A DNA stretch of 5,883 nucleotides, from NCBI GenBank assembly GCA_036405975.1, contig DASWWM010000001.1, forward strand, positions 1 through 5,883, in the 5' to 3' direction. The notes below the pieces were generated by a model that saw nothing but the letters and a program-made list of their open reading frames with translations, ran no database searches and was not told the origin of the DNA. Below are positions 4,295-5,883 of the stretch, one piece after another. A program made the position numbers and the translations under genes. Every line of letters begins with the position of its first letter. Within the stretch, counting starts at the first letter, position 1. This DNA comes from VEQN01 sp036405975. Its GTDB lineage: Bacteria; Patescibacteriota; Minisyncoccia; Phycocordibacterales; CAIZLB01.

Positions 4295-5883
4295 CTATTC
4301 TCCTCTTTTTCCCAAAAGCTCAAGCTCGATCCGGAACATTGAGCCCTTGTCCTGCCCGGCCGATTCTGCCCAGATGCGTCCGTGATGCGCCTCGATCATC
4401 TTCTTGGCCACATAGAGTCCGAGTCCCGTACCCATGATGTTCGTCTTCGAGGCGTCAGGTGCTCGGCTGTACTTTGCAAAGAGATGCGGCAGGACTTCCG
4501 GATGGATCCCCACTCCCGTATCCTTGATCGTTACGAGAGCTGTCTTGGGGCTATTGTGCCGAACATCAACCGATATGCCACCTTGGGGCGTATACTTGAT
4601 AGCATTGTCCATGAGATTGCTGATTACTTGCTTGATCTTTCCGTAATCTCCGTTGACGAGGAAGAGGCCTTCCTCCTGCCTGTTGTATGCGAAGGACAGA
4701 CCTGCCTTCTCGATGTTCGGCGTGAGCTGGGTTGTCACTTCCTCAACGAGGTCCCTGATGTCGAAAACGGTGAAGTCGTACTGCATCTTTCCCTGCTCGA
4801 TGCTCGATACGTCCAGGTAGTCTCCGACGATGGTCACGAGTCCTTGGGCGGACTCGAATATCTTCTGGACCGCATCCGTCTCGGCCGGATTCGTCTCGCC
4901 GAAGTCGCCTTCGAGGACCATTGACGAATATCCCTTGATGGCTGCCAATGGTCCTCGAAGCTGATGCGATGCGAGCGATACGAACTCCGACTTCTGGTCG
5001 TCGAGCTTGATGAGCTGCCTGTTCACCTCTTCCAGGTTCGCCGCGAGCTTCTCGATCTGCTTCCTGGCCTTGATCTCTTCCCTGACGCTCCTGATGAGGA
5101 ATATTCCGATGATGATTGTCGGAATGAGGAGGAAGAAGTTCCCGATCTGCTCGCTCGTATCATTGGCGATGAGTGCCCGGAGGAAGATGAAGAGCCAGAG
5201 GGTGAAGGTGAAGAGTTCTACCGTGATGATCTTCGTATCGAAAAGGCGCTGCTTGAATACCGCATACAGGATGATCATCACAAGTGCCAGTCCGAAGATC
5301 GGTCCAGCCCAGACATACGTATAGTTGTATACAGGAAGGAGCAGGTTGAAGTAGACGCCGAAAATGTACGGAACGATTGTTCCCAGGATCATGAACTTGA
5401 GCTGCCCTTTCAGGATTGGGTCCGTTCTGAATTTGAGATATGAGCGGACAAGGTTGACGTATGCCCATACCAGGACGCCGACGATATAGATTCCGTAGAT
5501 GACGTAGCTGCCGATTGAGATCACCACGCCCTTCGGGCTGGTCATGATGACTGATTCGATGATGAATCCGTCCTTGAGGATGATGGCGTAGCAGAGGCTG
5601 ACGAAGAGGGCGAATGCTCCGACCTGGTATCCGGTTGCCACGCGGCGGTTCTTGGGAAATGACATGGAGAACAGCCAGAAGAAGAGCGGGATCCCGGCGG
5701 CCGCGATGTAGTACATCTTCACGAAGACCATCGCGGCCGCCTCAGTCTGCACGATGCTGAAGAATCCGAGCCCGTAGGCCCAGAAGCAGATGGAGATGAT
5801 CAGGAAGGCGAAGCAGTACGATGTGAAGTCCCTCTTTCCTTTTATGATGTAGTACCCCAAATACGAGGTGACGATCGATACGA
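4295..5883 (-). CDS. Membrane-bound sensor histidine kinase (5' end cut by right window edge)
   Basis: The frame is open to the right edge, so the true start lies outside. The TTG at 5858-5860 is an internal Leu codon in a hydrophobic stretch (VSIVTSYLGYY). Numbering from that Leu, 521 residues follow. Hydrophobic segments lie near 13-35, 51-67, 77-97, 117-137, 154-176, 183-201, 211-230 and 240-258, resembling the 7TM sensor regions of bacterial kinases with extra helices. A helical linker (258-292) leads to the dimerisation domain with phosphoacceptor H299 in SHQLRGPL. The ATPase domain shows N-box N415 and N419 (SNLMDNAIKY), G1 DTGVG (447-451) and G2 GTGLGL (477-482). The enzyme should autophosphorylate on H299 and pass phosphate to a response regulator, which is not in this window. 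The H-box has Q after the His and Gly where Thr or Asn is common. The stop is TAG at 4295-4297, with no intrinsic terminator after it. The signal sensed is unknown. Confidence 0.93.
   Translation of the reverse strand, partial: VSIVTSYLGYYIIKGKRDFTSYCFAFLIISICFWAYGLGFFSIVQTEAAAMVFVKMYYIAAAGIPLFFWLFSMSFPKNRRVATGYQVGAFALFVSLCYAIILKDGFIIESVIMTSPKGVVISIGSYVIYGIYIVGVLVWAYVNLVRSYLKFRTDPILKGQLKFMILGTIVPYIFGVYFNLLLPVYNYTYVWAGPIFGLALVMIILYAVFKQRLFDTKIITVELFTFTLWLFIFLRALIANDTSEQIGNFFLLIPTIIIGIFLIRSVREEIKARKQIEKLAANLEEVNRQLIKLDDQKSEFVSLASHQLRGPLAAIKGYSSMVLEGDFGETNPAETDAVQKIFESAQGLVTIVGDYLDVSSIEQGKMQYDFTVFDIRDLVEEVTTQLTPNIEKAGLSFAYNRQEEGLFLVNGDYGKIKQVISNLMDNAIKYTPQGGISVDVRHNSPKTALVTIKDTGVGIHPEVLPHLFAKYSRAPDASKTNIMGTGLGLYVAKKMIEAHHGRIWAESAGQDKGSMFRIELELLGKRGE

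Noticed and set aside
4964..5443. Plus-strand open frame rich in Asp and Glu opposite the kinase gene
   Set aside because: The acidic runs are what the reverse complement of hydrophobic membrane-helix codons produces. The kinase frame is the real one.
1..5883. UGA recoding (Trp or Gly) as in some Patescibacteria lineages
   Set aside because: Trp codons in the genes are TGG, no in-frame TGA interrupts a conserved motif, and the toxin gene ends naturally in TGA.

Overview
The window is 5,883 bases of bacterial DNA using the standard genetic code: Trp is TGG and TGA acts as a stop. All five protein genes lie on the minus strand. From right to left, which is transcription order, they are a membrane histidine kinase cut by the right edge, an alpha/beta hydrolase, a PemK/MazF-type toxin without a protein antitoxin, tryptophanyl-tRNA synthetase (trpS), and an ABC exporter cut by the left edge before its Walker B motif. 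The four spacers are each about 100 to 115 bases and hold promoters, terminators and dyads. No tRNA, rRNA, CRISPR array or insertion sequence is visible.

The protein styles fit Candidatus Patescibacteria (CPR). The toxin has the WNEHKK N-terminal extension and NIGHEQDG core that I associate with that group, the kinase has a multi-TM sensor with an SHQLR phosphoacceptor box, and the ABC signature is degenerate. This is a judgement from style, not a proof. Base composition is near balanced, and only the toxin stands out by codon use (ATA, AGA and AGG rich).

The genes look mostly like separate transcription units. The hydrolase has its own extended -10 promoter and a strong intrinsic terminator. 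The toxin ends inside a bidirectional terminator. trpS has an extended -10 promoter that would make a nearly leaderless mRNA. A weaker promoter may precede the ABC gene, but no good terminator separates it from trpS, so co-transcription is possible.

The most interesting region is 2697-2832, between trpS and the toxin. A perfect-consensus sigma70 promoter (TTGACA, 16 bases, TATAAT) points along the plus strand, where no recognised gene lies. It is interleaved with the trpS promoter, so the two should compete for RNA polymerase. It would make an RNA of about 81 nt with a UUCG mini-hairpin, an 8-bp hairpin and a 12-bp intrinsic terminator. The 3' end of this RNA is antisense to the end of the orphan toxin gene. 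It may be an undescribed small RNA, or a nearly leaderless 22-codon message.

A second regulatory cluster lies before the hydrolase. One perfect dyad overlaps the promoter, another sits upstream of it, and a palindrome covers both the ribosome binding site and the TTG start.
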